NCBI GenBank assembly: GCA_030248215.1
Contig: JASANG010000630.1
Span: 62,001-126,000, forward strand
Source of the DNA: Enoplolaimus lenunculus
Lineage: Eukaryota; Nematoda; Enoplea; Enoplida; Thoracostomopsidae
Length of the DNA: 64,000 nt
Reading direction: 5' to 3'
The notes beneath the pieces were generated by a model. That model worked only from the letters and a program-made list of their open reading frames with translations, was not told where the DNA came from and ran no database searches. The translations under genes were made by a program, and so were the position numbers. Below are positions 47,101 through 57,859 of this stretch, one piece after another. Every line of letters starts with the position of its first letter. Positions within the stretch are counted from its first letter, which is position 1.

Positions 47101-50100
47101 ATTTTAAAGCGATGAAGAAAACACTAATGCTCTGCTTTAAATGTTTGCATAGAATTTGTGGTTAAATAGCGCAATTACCTCGGTCGGAAATGGGTTTGTT
47201 CAAAGAACTTTTGCTGCATATATTGTTTAAGTAACGAAAATTGCGGTATTATTTTAAAAATGTTGAAATGAGAATTATGTGACAGACGCTCTTCAGCTCA
47301 TACGGTTTCACGGTGTATTTATACACATATCTTGTAGTACCAAAACTTACGCTACATAGAGCCATTGTAGCGAAAAGTGTGCCAGGCTGCGTAGCTCAGT
47401 GGTTAGTTAGATCAGCGGCCCGGTAATCCGTATGTCGTGGGTTCGAGTCCCGCTGCATCTGCATGAAAATTTCATTAATCGGCTCTATATGGTACTGCGT
47501 AATTTACAAATTACAAATTTAAGTAAAATGGCCAATCGTGTCTCAAGATTTATCTTCAGCTTTTGATTAGTCTATTAAGTTTGAAAAATACTTCAGGCCT
47601 AAATAGGTTCTAAATTACTTTCAGCAGTAAAACGATGGCTACTATCGATACTGTATTGTGCAAAACAAATAATAAATTATTAAATGTGTGAAATTTACAT
47701 TTTCACCTTTTAGCTTCAAGATTTCAATTTGTCCGAAATGTTACAATCGCACGAAAAAGACTACAGCGCTAGTATGACAAACAATCAAACCGAAAATAGC
47801 GAATCTGACAACTCTGGTGCGTCTGGAACACATTCTGAACGTACACCAACAATTGTGCGGTTACAAGCGATTCATGCTCTACTAAAACTACAGGTAAATA
47901 CCAGTCTTAAGATAGGATTGATCGGTAACTGCAGATCGTTGTAAGTAGCTGGACAAGTATGCAAGAGAGTGGCTAAATCTGATCCACGCAGACTGCCTCT
48001 TCAACTTCTTTTATGATTGGCTATAAATCAGTCGAATCGTATGCTGTCAAACAACCATACTATACTTTAGACAATCCATGACCTATTTGCTTAGCTTCAA
48101 CTTCTTTTATGATTGGCGATAAATCAGTCGAATCGCATGCTGTCAAACAACCATACTATACTTTGGACAATCCGTGACCTATTTGCTTAGAATTGATTAT
48201 ACTAAAAACCAGAATCACTCGTAAAATTATTGAAGGGGATGCTGCAAGCCATTTTAAGTATACGCGAAGTCAATCTTTTCTTAAAACTAATTCTTAGCAA
48301 GAATCTGTCACATTAAGTTCAGTAATAGGCCGCAACTCTGTACACCGGTAATAGGTATTTGTGAATATGCATGACATAATATACTGTAGTGACCCGTTAT
48401 AAGAGGAGGTAATAAGTGTGGGTCCCCATTTTGAGTCCCAATCAATCGGAGTCCGTATCCCTAATAAGAGTCCGTAAGCGGATAGAGACCTTAAACCCTA
48501 ATTAAAAGTCCATAAATGTCAATTATCTTTCATTGTGAGTACATTCCTAAGTATAACTTTGCATTATCGCTTAAGCTTTTGAAACAAGACAAATAAACGT
48601 TTAATTCAACAGGTAGTTGTAATACCGGATATACATCAGTAACGAAGGGCGACGGAGGGCGGCGGGTTTAAAATAAATAACAGTCGAATAACTGGGGGTA
48701 CTCTCTGGACAGGCCAAATAAATATCAGCCCTCCTTTGTTCGGGTAAACACATCCATATATTAAAGCTGGAACACCCCACATACGTATTTGGGCAGTGTT
48801 CCACCGTTTTTTGTTTACGTTACGTATAAGAATTAAGTGAGTATGCATTGAGAATTAATGTTGTTTCGGATGTTTTGTATATCAGCAAAGCACTGCAGCT
48901 TTTCAAGAAGCAGTTTTTGTTTCGTCCACTTAAATTTGAGGGCCCAGGCAACAATTTAGCCTATGGTACGGGGAAGCCTTAGTCCAGTAGTTGCACAGGT
49001 ATGCAGCTACGTGTACTAGTATTTATTAAAGTTGATTATTGGTTACCCGAATATCAATTGTTTCCCAAACAGTTCAGGGTAGGTAGAGTTCAATAATTAA
49101 AACGTGAATACATTTTTATATGTTCCAATAAGATTTAGTTTTCTTTGGCATTTGATTTACAAGTTCCCCGAGCTACAATGGATCAAGTATAGTCTTCACA
49201 ATATCACATATATACTCCCGTACATAAAATATCTGATTGCAGAACGAAGATTTAATCGATAAACTGTACGATTGTGATGACAAACTGGACAGTAATTCTA
49301 TAGCACAACAAGAATTAAAATGTGAACTCGAATGTGCAAATGTTGCGATTTCAAACTACAAGGTTGTTTAGTTGGGCCAATGTATAGAACAGGGCTGTTA
49401 CAGTAGTATAAGCATATTCCTAAGCCTAAGCCTCAGCATAAGCAAAAATTTAGTCCAAACCTTAAACTTTACTCTGTTTGCAGTACTGCAGAATAACGTT
49501 TTGACCCTGATCTTTACATGGGTCGTTAACTTGTAACGTGTTAAGTCACAGTTTCTTCTGCTGCTAAATTATTCAAATTTCAAGCCAAAAGCGTAGCCAC
49601 TATTTAGGTTTGAGAGTTGTAACTCCATTGGAAATTTTTTACGTACGAATGACCGTTTCGAGCGATAAAAATCTTCATTCTAAGACACTGAAGGTTATTC
49701 AAAAGCCTGTCATAGTGTCTTTTTCCAGATCTGTTCCGAAGCTTCTGAGCCGCCCTTGTATACGCTCCTAAACTCAGCAACCGGAAATGGTTTTAGTTTT
49801 TGTTTTTATATGCTCACTTTGAGCCAGGTTTGACTTGAAAGCTTATAAATACATAAAGTGATGTTTAAGAAATTATATGAAAAATGAAATGAATTATCAT
49901 TTGTTTAGCTGTTAGGCATATGTATTGGTCGTTTCAATTGCCAATTTCTATTTGAACAGCCAATATATTAATTGTTTTTTTTATTTCCGTCCTTCAATTA
50001 AAATCCGCAGCAAGGTTTATTTTTTAAAACTTTGAATTTCAGGTTCAACTGAATGATTTAAACAATCGCGTTCAAGCGTTAGAAACTGAGCATCGAACAT

Positions 50101-50234
50101 TAATCAAAACCATTGGCAACCTAATGAGCAGCGACTGCACCATGGAGTGTTTGACAAATTCAGTTGAAACCTCAACAATCAAACAGTTCGGCGAACGTCA
50201 AACTCTCAATCGGTCTTCGTCAAGTTGTGCTTGA
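41112..50234 (+). CDS. TBC1D1/TBC1D4 (AS160)-type Rab GTPase-activating protein, 3' nine exons
   Basis: Exons: 41112-41357, 42011-42196, 42912-43066, 43622-43714, 45001-45157, 46786-46963, 47714-47893, 49243-49362, 50043-50234 (stop TGA). All sites are GT..AG and phases agree except one junction (see findings). About 500 residues are visible. A Ser/Arg-rich linker ([11 protein letters not shown]) is followed by the TBC domain: [19 protein letters not shown], then [20 protein letters not shown], then [40 protein letters not shown] and [18 protein letters not shown]. Both catalytic fingers are present: Arg in IDLGRT and Gln in YCQG. A coiled-coil tail follows ([20 protein letters not shown]). 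The order matches TBC1D1/4, which switch off Rab8/10/14-type GTPases in vesicle traffic. The usual opening TBC helices (RGxxW) and PTB domains were not found; the latter should lie upstream. Confidence 0.88.
42233..42451. mobile_element. GC-rich foldback element, TTGCGCTATA family, intronic
   Basis: Left part GGCTTGCGCTATACTTGTTG and right part AAAATTATAGCGCTACCC are inverse complements at the tips. Inside are five GCCGTCCGTCACC / GCCGTGCGTTGCC repeats of about 24 bp. It stands out by its G+C richness within an AT-rich intron of the TBC gene. Confidence 0.65.
43846..44031 (-). mobile_element. diverged TTAGGC-core element, intronic
   Basis: Ends GGCCACTGTTATTTT and GTGTAGGCC with CCTAAAGCC-type units and the AATTTAGTCTAAAGCTTAAG block. 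Lies 132 bp past the TBC exon ending at 43714. Confidence 0.5.
46518..46670. mobile_element. GGCCCGTAGCCAGC-family element, intronic
   Basis: Starts GGGTTCGTAGCCAGAGATGG and ends CAAGGTAAGCTGGCTAGGC. Same internal block as the copies at 32811 and 56641. Intron of the TBC gene. Confidence 0.6.
47385..47461 (+). tRNA. tRNA-like sequence, anticodon position reads GGT (Thr); possibly a pseudogene or SINE head
   Basis: A 77-base cloverleaf can be drawn. Acceptor 47385-47391 pairs with 47454-47460 (one C/T mismatch). The D arm is 47394-47397 with 47110-equivalent 47410-47413 (one mismatch), and the anticodon stem is 47415-47419 with 47427-47431 (end pair mismatched). The T arm GTGGG/CCCGC has loop TTCGAGT. 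Pol III A and B boxes are intact (TAGCTCAGTGGTTAG and GGTTCGAGTCCC). Base 33 is C, not the near-universal T, and three stems each have a mismatch, so a functional tRNA is doubtful. It lies in an intron of the TBC gene, within a larger inverted repeat. Confidence 0.45.
48000..48191. repeat. tandem duplication, 96-bp unit, two copies, intronic
   Basis: 48000-48095 and 48096-48191 differ at only a handful of bases. Non-coding, in an intron of the TBC gene. Confidence 0.92.
48380..48750. mobile_element. TIR element, TAGTGACCCGAATAAGAGG family, intronic
   Basis: Starts ATACTGTAGTGACCCGTTAT and ends CAGCCCTCCTTTGTTCGGGT. Interior GAGTCCGTAAGCGGATAGAG and AATAACAGTC blocks match the copies at 15881, 21714 and 28340. 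Confidence 0.7.
49375..49523 (-). mobile_element. TTAGGC-core element 12 bp past a TBC donor site
   Basis: Starts GGGCCAATGTATAGAACAGG and ends ACCCTGATCTTTACATGGGTC. A short CCTAAG cluster is followed by the AATTTAGTCCAAAC block. Its left edge is 12 bp beyond the exon ending at 49362. Confidence 0.75.
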
Positions 50235-50972
50235 ATTCAACTTGAGTTGGAATTACGTTGAAGTCAACTTTTGAGCATTGGAACTGAAATTACTGTCAGA
50301 ATTTTTCGTGAACCATTCTCTTGGGTGTTCCGAGCTGGCATGTATTATAATAGCTTATATGACTGGGATTCTGAAATGTTACTTAAATATTTACTGAAGT
50401 TATACTTAAGTACTCGCTTAAGTCATCGGCTTAATAAGTAAATCCTTAAATTTTTTGGACAAAAACAAAAAACTCATTCAAACCAAGGATAGTCTTCCAT
50501 AACTGTTCAATAGTTCTAGAATACTGTCCTCGGTCTAAGATTGCACGCACATGGTACATCGTCAATGTAAAGGAAAACTTGTGCATTTGTTCTTGTCGCA
50601 CCTGGAGCAAAAATTGACAATTTTCTGTTTATGCCAAAAAGTTAAGTGTAATTTAGTTAAGTTGGCGACTTATGTGTTAAACAAAACTTTATTTAAATAC
50701 TTAAGTAAGATTTCAAAAACATAGCCACTGTTAATTACGAAACTATAAGTTTGTATTAAATTGTTTTACCGGTGAATGAAAAGTAAATTAAGATGATGTT
50801 TTTCACTTGGATTTAGTTGCATTTTTTAGCTTGCATACTGTTAACTGTTCGTTTACACGTGCTTAAACTAAAATAATTTAGTGGTTCATGTTCGATGTGA
50901 ACATAAGGATCATTGAAACTTATGCGTAAATATGAAAAATTATTTTACACAATGAACGTATTTGTGAATAAA
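50235..50972 (+). other. probable 3' UTR of the TBC gene
   Basis: Non-coding sequence after the TGA. The first good AATAAA lies at 50967-50972. The end is approximate. Confidence 0.35.
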
Positions 50973-52967
50973 ACTTATCTTCTACCAGCGTCAAGACTGT
51001 CACTTGTCGCACACGTTGTCGACTCTACTGTCTAAAATCTTAAAATTAAATTATAGCTTTAGAAATCTTGACTGTTAGTTTAAGTAAAACTTAAATGGCT
51101 GAACGGACTAACTAAACTAGAATTGCAAGTTTAAGTTAGACTACCATATATTTAAGTTTAACACGAGATTAAGTTCAACTTATTTTTGGTTTAAGTATAA
51201 CAAGTGCAATCCAGAAATTATGTGTATCTAAGAATTTAATAAAGTATAGCTTGAACTGAAAATATGTAAGATTTTAAATGAGTGTATGTATAAACCTACC
51301 TGTTAGTGTAGTTAATCTTGAAAGTTAGCTTAATGCTGCTGGATTAGCTTAAGCTTAAGTTAGGTTAGTTTAAGCTTTTAGAGTATAGTGGGTTCAGCAA
51401 ACTAAATATCGATAGTATGCACCACGCCTTGCTTGATTGATAAACCGCCAATCCTTCCGTCCGTCCGGTATATACGTACTATCTTATTTTCTTATTAATT
51501 TTTTTCAGACCACAAGTAGTACTAAACTTGCACGCAAGCTATAAAAGTTGAACTTTGGTGGTACGTAAAATGCACTGCAATAAGTTTTGTAGAGTTAAAC
51601 TTCTGTTCGCTTTTATATTTTGCAAGGGCCAATCTACTATGGAGTACGAACCGTCGCGAGAACTGGTGTTGTTTCTCACGCGTTTTGCACGCATATCTAA
51701 ACAGAGCCAGACAAATTGTTATAGGGGGAATACAAAGCAATAAGCTCCCTCCCAATCATTTTTTCTTGTACCTCACCAAAACATGCTAATATGATTTAAG
51801 GACACATAGCTATTTTCTAGTGTATATATTGAAAATGTTCTTCCGTCACCCTAAATTTCTTCGAAAAATGACGAACCTGGTAAAACCTCAGAACCGTACC
51901 CAGGAAATTTTAGTAGCGGGGCCACGAAAAAAAAAATTTTTTCCTAACAGAATTCTTTTGATGCTGTGGATTGGATGTATTTTTCAGTCAGAGCAGGGTA
52001 AAGATGTTCCTTTGCCAAAACACCCCCTCGCAATAGTTGCGGCCTAGCGTAAACCTCGTAAGGGCCTTTGTCGAACCGGTTGCTTTCACTGCCACCGCCA
52101 CCAAGTTGATTGATTCGATCCCGAGGCCACACGAGGCGCATTTTGGTACAAGCGAATAAAAGAAAAGGACTTTTCTTTATTTCTGGTTCACGGGCACGGG
52201 AGCCCGGTTGCATTTAGGTTTTTTTCTCGCATTTACCCTTTGAGTTTAAAGGTTTGACGGATGTTGTACCGCTACATGAAAGTTGTGAACATTGCTGGAA
52301 TCTTTCGCTCTGCTTCTGTGAACATAGAAATAAGTTTTGGAGTGCAAAGTGCGTGCTGGTTTAATTTATTGAAGTTGACTTTTATAGGAACGTGTACGTG
52401 AATTCAGTGAAAAGACAAGACCGCATAGACATCGGTAAAAAAATATGAGCTGTAAACACAAGAAGTGGAACCAAGGGCTACGGCAAGATTAAGCTGGTGG
52501 CAGATCCGGGGCCTACAACCTACACGACGGCAGGAATATAGCAGCCTTTTTAAACATTAGATTTCATACATCAGTGCACTAAATGTTACATTTCAATGAA
52601 CTAAATCAAGGCCGAGGGCTTACCTTGTATGGACGCCTACAAAACATTACTGCAAGTTCCCAAAAAGATGGCATCCAAAATTTTTTACACAAGTTCGTTT
52701 TATATTTTAGGACTCACAACACAAGACCCCGTATTAGTGGCATGGGATCAGTAACTGTAGCCATGATATGTAGCGTGCCGTATACATATATGTTAGTTTT
52801 AACCTCCGAAGTGCATCATTGCGTTTTTAAGCGTGACATAACGAAAATGTTTTGTCTTTTTGTCATAAAAGGGGCTAAACAACTGAACGATATGCATTTT
52901 GGTCGTTTCGCAATTTTAATTAACTGAAACAAGGTTGTGGATTACATTTAGCGATAAGGGAATAATC
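50973..52967. other. intergenic, no gene seen
   Basis: 51050-51385 is dense in GTTTAAGTxxAACTTA palindromes and ends AGTTTAAGCTTTTAGAGTAT, a relative of the foldback at 17281. Long frames near 51522-51755 and 51944-52213 show no domain or splice context. Confidence 0.35.
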
Positions 52968-53104
52968 GGCCTATGTAAAGATCAGGGGCGGAACGTTTTC
53001 TCTGTGGGAGTTGAAAAGTGTAAGCTTAATAAGCTTTAGACTAATTTCGTTGCTTAGCTTAGGTTTAAGCTTAGGCTTAGGCTTAGGAATTGTTTACATT
53101 GGCC
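52968..53104 (+). mobile_element. short TTAGGC-core element
   Basis: Starts GGCCTATGTAAAGATCAGGG and stops early with GGAATTGTTTACATTGGCC, so the second TTAGGC cluster is missing (internal deletion). Confidence 0.8.
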
Positions 53105-53325
53105 TGAAAATCTGTACCAGTAGGTATTATATTTTATGACGTTACATTAAAAACCGGTCGTTAGTGACCTTCTGTTTCTATCGTGTAATATTTGCATGGT
53201 CTATTTGCGTTTACAAGGTGGGCTTCTTAGATTAGACTCAAACAGTGATCACAACCAAAATGTTTTGTGCGTAAATTTTTGACGCCTCACGCGCTTCGCT
53301 CACGACGATGTTTTCTTCACTTTTC

Positions 53326-53506
53326 GGTCCCATGTAAAGATCAGGGACGGAATGTTTTTCTGTGTGACTGCAATACAGTATTAAGCATAAACTTAGACTC
53401 CTTTTTTGTACTTTAGGCTTAGACTAAGCCCGTTGTTACGCTTAGGCTAGGCTTAGACTTTGGCATAGGAATATGCTTACTGTACCATCCTGTTCTGTAC
53501 ATTGGC
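53326..53506 (+). mobile_element. TTAGGC-core MITE-like element
   Basis: Starts GGTCCCATGTAAAGATCAGG and ends CATCCTGTTCTGTACATTGGC. TTAGGC units are degenerate (TTAGACTAAGCCC). 181 bp. Confidence 0.75.
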
Positions 53507-54601
53507 AAACATTTCTCACCGCAGCGGTAACCCTTCAGTGTCCAGACATTGAGATTTAATGTACTAATTTCTGCGAACAGATTCCAAACTGAAATTTGCT
53601 ATCCATATTACGAAAAATGTGTATTTTTTTCACTGTTTTATATCGCACAGCATCCGGGATCAAAACGTTCTTGATCCGCCGCTCGGTACAACTACGCTAA
53701 TTATGCTTGGTATCGTAGTGTTTGATGATGTGTTTTACTCGTTATATACCATCGATTAGCCGGTTGCACATCAAAATCCATATTTAAACCTAAAGCGAAC
53801 AATTACTCTGTAGACGCGATGACCATACGCTTAGACTTGCATTAATAGACTTGGGCATATTTGTAGATCTAAACCACCGGAAAGTCATTTTGACTTCGTC
53901 AAAATTTTGGCTTCATCCCTCCCTCAACCAAATGATTCCATTGGTGCTGTTGTTTACGGCTGATCAAACCCGTATTTGTTGGTTACACGATTAGCAATAT
54001 GGCATTGGTTACAAATCGAGGCTGCTGCTGTCTACCAAGTAATTTGATATGCAAAGAAAAGATGTCGAAATTAATAAGAATTTGGTCGAAACCTGGCATC
54101 GTAATTAAAATGTTCTTGTTTGGAAGAACGAGAGAGAGAGATAATTGTAACTCAGTCGCAAAGCCGAAAAGTGAACCGAAGAGGTGCATTTAGTTCATTT
54201 TGAGATCAATCCTGTATAGTAAGGCAGTTAATTTAGCAAATACTTAAAAAATTTGCTACTTAAGCTGTAAGCATTGACAAAAATGATTTTTTAGCTATAG
54301 TGTAGGAATCATTGATCCAGCGGCCCCCTTATATCTGTCAAAGAAGTTACCTGATGTTTTACATCAGTAACAGTGGTAAAAAGAAATTTATAATTTTGGA
54401 AATGTCAAATCTGACGTTCAACCTTGTCGACTGTGTTGCAAAATTGGTAAACAGTAGTGACATAGATGAGCCTTATTTTGGGCAGATATAACCTTTTTTA
54501 GAATTCAATGGATTTATTCCAAACTTCCAAAACCGTTTAAAGTAACATTTTCTGATTTCTCCAGTAATTTTGTAAAACGGGATATTCCCTATCCGCCCTT
54601 T
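53507..54601. other. intergenic, no gene seen
   Basis: AT-rich with no convincing exon. Frames on both strands around 53983-54193 overlap and show no domain. Confidence 0.35.
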
Positions 54602-54752
54602 GGCCCATGTTAGTTTAAGAAGCGCCCAGGTTTCTGGTGGTTCCATAAAACAGTAAGTTTAGATTTAGATTGCATTTTTATGTTTAGGCTTAGGCTTTAG
54701 GCTTACGAATACGCCTAATATACTGTTACGCTCCTTAAAGTAACATTGGCCC
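54602..54752 (+). mobile_element. TTAGGC-core element, TTACTTTAAGGGGCGT end type
   Basis: Starts GGCCCATGTTAGTTTAAGAA and ends GCTCCTTAAAGTAACATTGG. Carries the CAGGTTTCTGGTGG block and one TTAGGC cluster; shorter than the copy at 34031. Confidence 0.8.
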
Positions 54753-55845
54753 CCTTGTATGCGACCTTGAAATACAGTCCTGGATTTCAACGATGTTACA
54801 TTATATACCGTATTGTTTTGTTATTTCATGTGGCTTAAGGTATCTACGCTACAAAGTACCACACCTAATTCTAAATTCCTGTTATTAAAAACGCGTTTTG
54901 GAAACATTGTATCCAATTAATTTGTTACATTCATTGCTAATTTGAATTTAGATAGATTTTACCGCCATGGGATAATACTTGGTACACATTTCTCTTATCT
55001 CATAAACACAAAGTTTGCAACGAACAAAAGCTATTCCATTTCGCATATCTGTAATGTTGCTAAAAGTTGACTCTCAAGGCTAGGGTCCGTATTCTCAAAT
55101 ATGTGTAGCACCTATCACCAGTTGGTAATAGGTCTTGTAATTTTGGAACCAGCGAATGCTGAGGCTCAAGAGTTAGCACATTTTTCGCATAAGTATGATT
55201 TGCTCTACTCGTGGACGAATTTTGAGTTTACGAACTGCAATAGTTAGTGCGTTTGAAAACCTATTTACTACTGATGATAGTTGCTATACACATTTGAAAA
55301 AGTGAGTATTTATGTTTAAGTGTTTAAACTGGCAGTAAAAATTATATTGTGGTTGTCAGAATTAAAATTTACATTGCGAGCGACGTTAACCTCGGCAAAA
55401 CTAGAAAACATAATTTAACATGATACATGAATCTCCCAAACTGTAAGGTTATAGTGGGGCTGTTAGCTTTATTAATTTAACGAATATAAAATACAAAGTT
55501 AACGCCCACACAGGACAAAAAATTTTATTCGTATTTTTACAATTTATATTTTAAAACTGTTTTAAAAATCATGCGCAAAAAACGTTAAAATAGCTTTTTT
55601 ATAAAGGCTTTTATATATGTTAAGCAACATTTCGATACAAAGGTGTTTGGCTATATTATCGATTCATTTCAGAGTTTCTCTACTTTTTCAAAAAAAGCCT
55701 TTTGAAAAGCACCGTTTGCAACTAGAAAAGCCTTCGAAACAGTGCTTCATTTTTCACACAATTCCTTATTATATAACCAAGCTAAAACTAAAATAGTCAT
55801 TAATTAATAATTTACATTGAAAAAATATCACGTTCTCTAGAGTAG
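54753..55845. other. intergenic, no gene seen
   Basis: AT-rich, no element ends and no exon candidates recognised. Confidence 0.35.
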
Positions 55846-56130
55846 ATCGTTGTATCTGGCTACTGGCAATCGCTTCAAACCCGGACGTACGTACAACGAG
55901 CCCCAATACATCTGTCCAACGTTATTAGCTTTAACGGCTCAGACAGAGGATTAATCTTGGAGCTCGCTGAATTGATGCACCAACACATAATAAAGCCACC
56001 ATTTAACCAGAGACCACTGAGTGTATTATATCGACAAGAAACGCGCGCAAACAACAGAAGGCTCGCCGGATTAACAAGAATGCAAGTTTGCCCGCCAAAA
56101 TCTCGCCGCCTAGCTAAGTAGCCTTTGGCT
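55846..56130 (-). repeat. possible fossil fragment of an LTR retroelement
   Basis: An island clearly richer in G+C than its flanks. On the minus strand it shows, in order, a TATA-like box, a polyadenylation-like motif, and a TTGGGGCTCG segment resembling a primer-binding site downstream of an LTR. No reverse transcriptase or other body is present, so if real it is a decayed remnant. The island also happens to be open in a plus-strand frame of about 90 codons, which I do not regard as a gene. Confidence 0.25.
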
Positions 56131-56640
56131 CAGGGCGTTTTGAATTCCAATAATACCTTAACCTCTGAGTATTCTAAAGCGAACCGATCGAATATGATAT
56201 ATGTAACGGCTGTATAATCCGGTACAAGGAATGGCGGAACAAATTTTATAATTGAATGGTTTATCTTAAATATGACCATTAGGGTCACGCTCGTGCGCTG
56301 TAAATAATTGTTTTGCTTTCTATGGTCCTAAATATCAGATCGAAAGCACAGTAGAGAACTTGATACGTTGATATGTATACTCAGCGGAAGGGAATCGAAG
56401 GGCCGCCTTATAACTGACAGAAAAAAAACTTTTACGCCCGGATACCGACATATTCTTAATTAATATATACATAATTCAAATAGCCATAAGTTCAATAATC
56501 CGACCCCATTCAAAAATTCTGGTTACAACAGTGTTGGCAATTTGTGCCAATTTCATTGTGACAGAGTTGTTATTTTTTACTACCACAATCGGACCTAGAA
56601 TGTGCAAAACGAATATTTTATCTAGTAACAGTTCAAATTC

Positions 56641-56790
56641 CCGGGCTCGTAGCTAGATTGTGCTCAACCCTTTGGAAGAATTTTGATCCCTCTACAAAAT
56701 TTTCCGTCTTGCTTGTAAATCATTGGAAAACTTTGTACGCCGTCCTGAAAACTGTTTAGCCCACCCTTAGCTAGGTTAGCCGGCCCGGGA
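56641..56790. mobile_element. GGCCCGTAGCCAGC-family element
   Basis: Starts CCGGGCTCGTAGCTAGATTG and ends GCTAGGTTAGCCGGCCCGG. Same internal TTGTAAxTCATxGGAAAA block as its relatives. Confidence 0.55.
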
Positions 56791-57050
56791 CTGCAAGTTC
56801 GTTAAGTTTGCACCACCCTCCTTTGAAACGATATTCTGATTTACGTCTTTGAGTATACACTACATGTCAGTAATGTACTTATTTCTCTGCCCTGGCCTGT
56901 ACTCAGACCACGATCTTAAGGGATGTCAAAAATAAACAACACGTCAAATGGTAAATTTTTAATAATCTACAAATGATTTCAATAATCTACGAATGATTTC
57001 AAATCTAACATTTAATAGCTGATGTTTGCGAAATTTGTTTTCGGAACCGG

Positions 57051-57463
57051 ATGTTAATCAGATTTTCGTTATTAATCCCGGTATGGTGAAGACATTGATT
57101 CCAGGGCGAAATAATCAAGCCTTATCCCACAATCAGTGTTTGACATTTAAGAAATATGAATCAGCTTTCAGTTACACGACTGTTTATTTGCGTCAACGTC
57201 AAAACAGCAGTTATATACCAATAGCATGTTAATCAGATTTTCGTTATTAATCCCGGTATGGTGAAGACATTGATTCCAGGGCGAAATAATCAAGCCTTAT
57301 CCCACAATCAGTGTTTGACATTTAAGAAATATGAATCAGCTTTCAGTTACACGACTGTTTATTTGCGTCAACGTCAAAACAGCAGTTATATACCAATAGC
57401 AATATTTTTGCTAAATCAAAATCAATCAACGATTATTAACACTTGTTCACAAGAATGATTTCA
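57051..57463 (+). pseudogene. coding-looking segment broken by a 175-bp tandem duplication
   Basis: 57051-57225 and 57226-57400 are identical or nearly so. Each encodes NQIFVINPGMVKTLIPGRNN and later FKKYESAFSYTTVYLRQRQN in one frame. The unit is not a multiple of three, so reading from copy 1 into copy 2 stops. Copy 2 alone continues to a stop after NTCSQE at about 57456. Together this suggests the last exon of an unknown gene that suffered a recent duplication. It has no domain I recognise and no upstream exon was found. Confidence 0.35.
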
Positions 57464-57499
57464 ATTTCATATGAAATGTAAATTTCAAAGTAAGATTCG

Positions 57500-57625
57500 A
57501 TTCCCAGTCTTGCTGGTGGGAGGCGTTTACAATGACCACTGACGTACAGGAACTTGAGGCTCGGGCCCGAAAGGGCCGTCACGTCTTGTGGAGTTTTTGC
57601 ACAGCGCATGTATGTTAAAATTGTT
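57500..57625. repeat. dispersed repeat shared with 62950-63070
   Basis: CGTCACGTCTTGTGGAGTTTTTGCACAGCGCAT here corresponds to CTCACGTCTTGTGAAGATTTTGTACTGCGCAT at 63003, with related sequence to the left. Boundaries are not clear. Confidence 0.4.
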
Positions 57626-57859
57626 AAACACTGCTCGTAGTCTCTGTATTGCTCGCACGTTATTTGTATTAAATTGCCCGTAGTTTACTCTATGAGAGTG
57701 TTAATTAGGGCCCGTACTCAGTTCAACATGCTTGGGAGGCTCAAAAATATTTAGAGGGAACGCGCGAGATTTAAATACCTTACAAGCGGCTCTAAAAATC
57801 ATGCGCATGGGTGACAGTTTTAAAGAGGTTGAGAGCTTAACATCCATCACTAGACTGCC

